A program made the position numbers and the translations under genes. Shown piece by piece: positions 5,625 through 8,088 of a DNA stretch of 8,088 nt. Within the stretch, counting starts at the first letter, position 1, and each line of letters begins with the position of its first letter. The stretch lies in contig JAEZFR010000571.1 of the NCBI GenBank assembly GCA_023417285.1, forward strand, positions 1 to 8,088, read 5' to 3'. The notes beneath the pieces are model-generated. The model did no database searches. It saw nothing but the letters and a program-made list of their open reading frames with translations, and was not told where the DNA came from. The stretch is from Bacillota bacterium (GTDB lineage: Bacteria; Bacillota; Clostridia; Acetivibrionales; DSM-1351).

Positions 5625-6806
5625 CTAATCATCAGATGCCTTAAAGTTATAAACAGGTTTGATTATTGTATTGATTTCAACAGTATCTTGAATATTGGCA
5701 ATTATCTCTTCGATGGGCTTATACGCAAATGGAGCTTCATCTAGTGTATCCATTGACAGTGATGTTGTATATATCCCGTCCATCGACTTTTTAAACTCTT
5801 CCAATGACAAATTAAGTCTTGCCTGCTTTCGGCTCATTAACCTACCAGCGCCATGAGGGGCTGATTGGTTCCAATCAATATTTCCCTTGCCTGTAGCGAT
5901 AATACTACCATCCCTCATATTAATAGGGATTATCAATCTTTCACCTTCTTTTGCTGATATGGCGCCTTTTCTCAGAATCATTTCATCCATATCTATATAA
6001 TTATGAATTGTTGTGAAACTATCAATAACATTAAAATTCATTTTGCTTATAATAACCTCCACAATAGCTTTCCTGTTGAATTCTGCAAATAGTTGAGCAA
6101 TCATCATATCATGAATATAGTCATCAAAAGTCTGGCCCTGAACATAGGCTAAAGAGTCATTGATATTAGTTCTCGATTTTTCAATTTCCTTCTGAATATC
6201 CCGCTCTCTGCCTTGGCTTTTTAAAACGGAAATAATATCGTTATTACTTTTCTTTACAACTTCTTTTGTTGCCCTATTCTGATAGTATTCAGCGATCTGC
6301 TTACCTAGATAACGACTACCTGAGTGTACAACTAAATATACATTTTTATCATCAACATTCATTTCAATGAAGTGATTTCCGCCTCCTAACGTTCCGATGC
6401 TTAGAGATGCCCTATTTAGATCTACATGCTCTTTGCATCTTAAGCTATGTATATCCACAAAGGCGTTATATTTATGAGGATTCACACGTACCTCAAATCC
6501 GCTAGGAACACAGCTCCGAATCACCTCATCAAGCCTCTTGAAATTTATCTCTGTTTTTCCTAATACGCTGACAAACATCCCACAGCCGATGTCAACTCCC
6601 ACAAGGTTTGGAACTATTTTATCCTTAATGGTCATAGTAGTTCCGATAGTACAGCCTGCTCCAGCGTGGGTATCAGGCATTATTCTGATTTTGCTATTTT
6701 TAGAAAACTCCTGATTACAGAGTTCTAGTATCTGTCCTGCAGCCCTTTGCTCCAAATTATCGGTAAAGACTTTAGCCGAATTGTATTTTCCTTTGATTTC
6801 AATCAT
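5625..6806 (-). CDS. rtcB: RtcB-type RNA-splicing ligase
   Basis: A GTP- and Mn2+-dependent RNA ligase that joins RNA with 2',3'-cyclic phosphate or 3'-phosphate ends to 5'-hydroxyl ends, the products of many ribotoxins. The 393-residue product is close to the bacterial family length. Metal- and GMP-binding motifs are all present: DTHAGAG (45-51), VGVDIGCGM (69-77, with metal ligands D72 and C75), GTLGGGNH (138-145), VHSGSR (160-165), H268 in HNYID, and PHGAGR (317-322), where H318 should be the guanylylated residue. The terminal K389 matches the conserved lysine near the family's C-terminus. The ATG at 6804-6806 is preferred over a GTG three codons upstream because AAGGTGA lies five bases before it. 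It follows the slipin gene with a terminator-like hairpin between. No rtcA, archease or RtcR gene is visible here. Expected role: repair of damaged tRNA, rRNA or mRNA. Confidence 0.96.
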   Translation of the reverse strand: MIEIKGKYNSAKVFTDNLEQRAAGQILELCNQEFSKNSKIRIMPDTHAGAGCTIGTTMTIKDKIVPNLVGVDIGCGMFVSVLGKTEINFKRLDEVIRSCVPSGFEVRVNPHKYNAFVDIHSLRCKEHVDLNRASLSIGTLGGGNHFIEMNVDDKNVYLVVHSGSRYLGKQIAEYYQNRATKEVVKKSNNDIISVLKSQGRERDIQKEIEKSRTNINDSLAYVQGQTFDDYIHDMMIAQLFAEFNRKAIVEVIISKMNFNVIDSFTTIHNYIDMDEMILRKGAISAKEGERLIIPINMRDGSIIATGKGNIDWNQSAPHGAGRLMSRKQARLNLSLEEFKKSMDGIYTTSLSMDTLDEAPFAYKPIEEIIANIQDTVEINTIIKPVYNFKASDD

Positions 6807-6819
6807 TTCCTTCACCTTC

Positions 6820-6868
6820 TTCTAAAATAAAATAAACCTCCCTCGTTAATATATCATTAACAAGGGAG
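6820..6868 (-). terminator. Terminator-like hairpin between the slipin gene and rtcB
   Basis: On the minus strand the arms at 6856-6868 and 6838-6850 form a 13-position stem with one mismatch (C6844 with A6862) and a 5-base loop. It is followed by GTTTATTTTATTTT, an interrupted but strong U-tract. It starts 21 bases after the slipin stop codon. It should terminate or attenuate slipin transcription. Because rtcB starts right after it with no clear promoter in the gap, partial readthrough may feed rtcB. Confidence 0.85.
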
Positions 6869-6889
6869 TGCTCATAGAAAAATCTATGC

Positions 6890-8011
6890 TTATGCCTTAC
6901 TCTGCTTATCAAATGTCTTATTTGAAAGCAAGGTATTTAATTGCTCCAACAAACTACCACCGCCTGTCAGTGAGACATTGCCTATTTTCTCACATATTTT
7001 CTCAAGGAACTCAAGCTCTTTTAGCCTGTAAAGTGTCTGATTTTCCTCCATAAGCTTTGCGGTATTTAAAAGGCTTCTGGTTGAAGCTACTTCTTCTCTT
7101 CTTGTTATAACATTGGCCTGGGCCTTCTTTTCTGCAATTAATACAGTATTTAGTATCTCTTTTATTTCGCCTGGTAAAATAATATCCTTTACACCGGCAA
7201 ACAGGAACTCTACACCATAGTTACCACTTATCTCTTTTAGCTTTTCAAGAACATAGATACCGATTTCCTGCTTCTTTATAAGCAGATCATCAAGTTTCAT
7301 ACCGCCTACATACTCTCTTAAAATCAACTGTAGAACTATGTAGAGTTGAGCTTCAAGGGATTTTATTTCAACTACCTTTAAGGGGTCTGTAGTTTTGTAA
7401 TGGCATACAAAGTTCAACCTTAAAGTTATTTTATCCTCCGTCATGATTTCCTGCCCCGTCATATCTAATTGTTGCTGTCTAAGGTCAACTTTCTTTACTG
7501 TAGTATGTACAGGGCCTTTCCAAAAGAAGTATCTGCCGGGCTCTAATGTTTTTTGTACAACATTGTTGTAGTAAAGAATACCCATTTCATGGCTCTCCAC
7601 TTCAAAATAACCAACAACGCCTGAGAGCTTTGGGCTATTATATATTGAGGCATCAATGTCCCGAACCTCAGGATTTCTAACGTCAATTGTTAGGAACTCA
7701 TGTTTTTTAAGTACATTCCAAAATGCGTACCTCCCGGATTTCAAAACCTCTGTGAGTTTGCCGTCTTCGAAGTGTATTGCAAGCTCATAATCTTGAACAT
7801 CAACAACCAATAGTTCTTTTAAAAGCTCCTGATCCTCTAGATAAATGGATAGGTTCTTGCCAACTGTTTCAAAAATCTTGTTTACATCCTCTACAGCAAC
7901 TGTGTACCTAACAAATGGATTAAGGCTATATTTTCCGGGCTTTAGGCATTTAACATAGTTTCCGTCCCTAAATAATAAGCCTCTTTCATCATTTTTAATT
8001 GCTACTTTCAT
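6890..8011 (-). CDS. Slipin (band-7/SPFH-domain) family protein
   Basis: A 373-residue protein of the stomatin/prohibitin (SPFH) superfamily. The band-7 domain runs from about 176 to 300, opening with VDLRQQQLDMTGQEIMTED and including the slipin-typical GVKDIILPGEIKEILN (273-288) and the AEKKAQANVITRREE helix. A charged, coiled-coil-like C-terminal region follows (about 300-345). Unlike classical stomatins it has no N-terminal membrane hairpin. Instead about 170 residues contain three related beta-rich units, each ending in PG/SG-[KR]-Y (PGKY at 25-28, SGRY at 92-95, PGRY at 158-161). Such proteins form oligomeric scaffolds, usually at membranes. Its gene lies directly upstream of rtcB, an association I recall from RNA-repair gene clusters. 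The ATG at 8009-8011 has AAAGGA about nine bases upstream. The biochemical role is unknown. Confidence 0.92.
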   Translation of the reverse strand: MKVAIKNDERGLLFRDGNYVKCLKPGKYSLNPFVRYTVAVEDVNKIFETVGKNLSIYLEDQELLKELLVVDVQDYELAIHFEDGKLTEVLKSGRYAFWNVLKKHEFLTIDVRNPEVRDIDASIYNSPKLSGVVGYFEVESHEMGILYYNNVVQKTLEPGRYFFWKGPVHTTVKKVDLRQQQLDMTGQEIMTEDKITLRLNFVCHYKTTDPLKVVEIKSLEAQLYIVLQLILREYVGGMKLDDLLIKKQEIGIYVLEKLKEISGNYGVEFLFAGVKDIILPGEIKEILNTVLIAEKKAQANVITRREEVASTRSLLNTAKLMEENQTLYRLKELEFLEKICEKIGNVSLTGGGSLLEQLNTLLSNKTFDKQSKA

Positions 8012-8028
8012 AATTATCCATCCTTTCT

Positions 8029-8088
8029 TTAATACATCTTTGTAATCTTTCTCAAGAACCCTCCCGAGTTATGGGCGGAGTGTTGCTT
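8029..8088 (-). CDS. Possible 3' end of an upstream gene, cut by the window edge
   Basis: Reading leftward from the window edge, one minus-strand frame is open for 19 codons and ends in TAA at 8029-8031, 17 bases before the slipin start. Its basic tail reads GGFLRKITKMY. If real, it would be the C-terminus of a gene in the same operon as the slipin gene. Nineteen open codons are weak evidence, and an alternative is that this stretch is leader sequence. Confidence 0.25.
   Translation of the reverse strand, partial: KQHSAHNSGGFLRKITKMY

Noticed and set aside
8029..8060. TTGAGA and TATTAA as a promoter for the slipin gene
   Set aside because: The spacer is only 15 bases and both hexamers are imperfect, which is not enough to call a promoter.

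Overview
The window is AT-rich, has strong AGGAGG-type ribosome binding sites, TTGACA/TATACT-type promoters, short intergenic gaps and a BlaI-type regulator. Together these point to a low-GC Firmicute, most likely a member of the Clostridia. No rRNA, tRNA, CRISPR array, phage gene or intact insertion sequence is visible. It reads as an accessory chromosomal stretch made of several small independent operons.

Left part, minus strand (about 55-2172): a GrpB/UPF0157-family gene runs into a GNAT acetyltransferase gene 15 bases downstream. The 3' end of the acetyltransferase gene lies in a three-copy 31-base tandem repeat that continues past its stop codon. A 362-base gene-free gap follows at 1172-1533, holding a less AT-rich patch, a perfect 14-base-pair inverted repeat and the terminator of the next minus-strand gene, a HAD-superfamily phosphatase (1534-2172).

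Middle part (2310-5377): two divergent regulatory operons share a 162-base control region. Leftward is an XRE-type repressor gene that overlaps, by ATGA, a four-helix membrane-protein gene. Its promoter is flanked by two copies of a roughly 20-base element, which suggests autoregulation. Rightward is a compact three-gene operon: a BlaI/MecI-type repressor, an M56 (BlaR1-like) metalloprotease that ends right after its last membrane helix and so lacks the penicillin-binding sensor domain, and an unrecognised eight-helix membrane protein. Paired ACTA-N6-TAGT sites overlap its promoter. The likely logic is that a membrane or envelope signal activates the protease, the repressor is inactivated and the operon is induced. 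The third protein could be the sensor, the effector or the protected target.

Right part, minus strand (5503-8088): a slipin (band-7/SPFH) gene is followed by rtcB, which encodes an RNA ligase with all its catalytic motifs. A terminator-like hairpin lies between them, and a possible 31-codon ORF lies downstream. This pairing suggests an RNA-repair module with a membrane-associated or scaffold partner. The final 60 bases may hold the 3' end of one more upstream gene.
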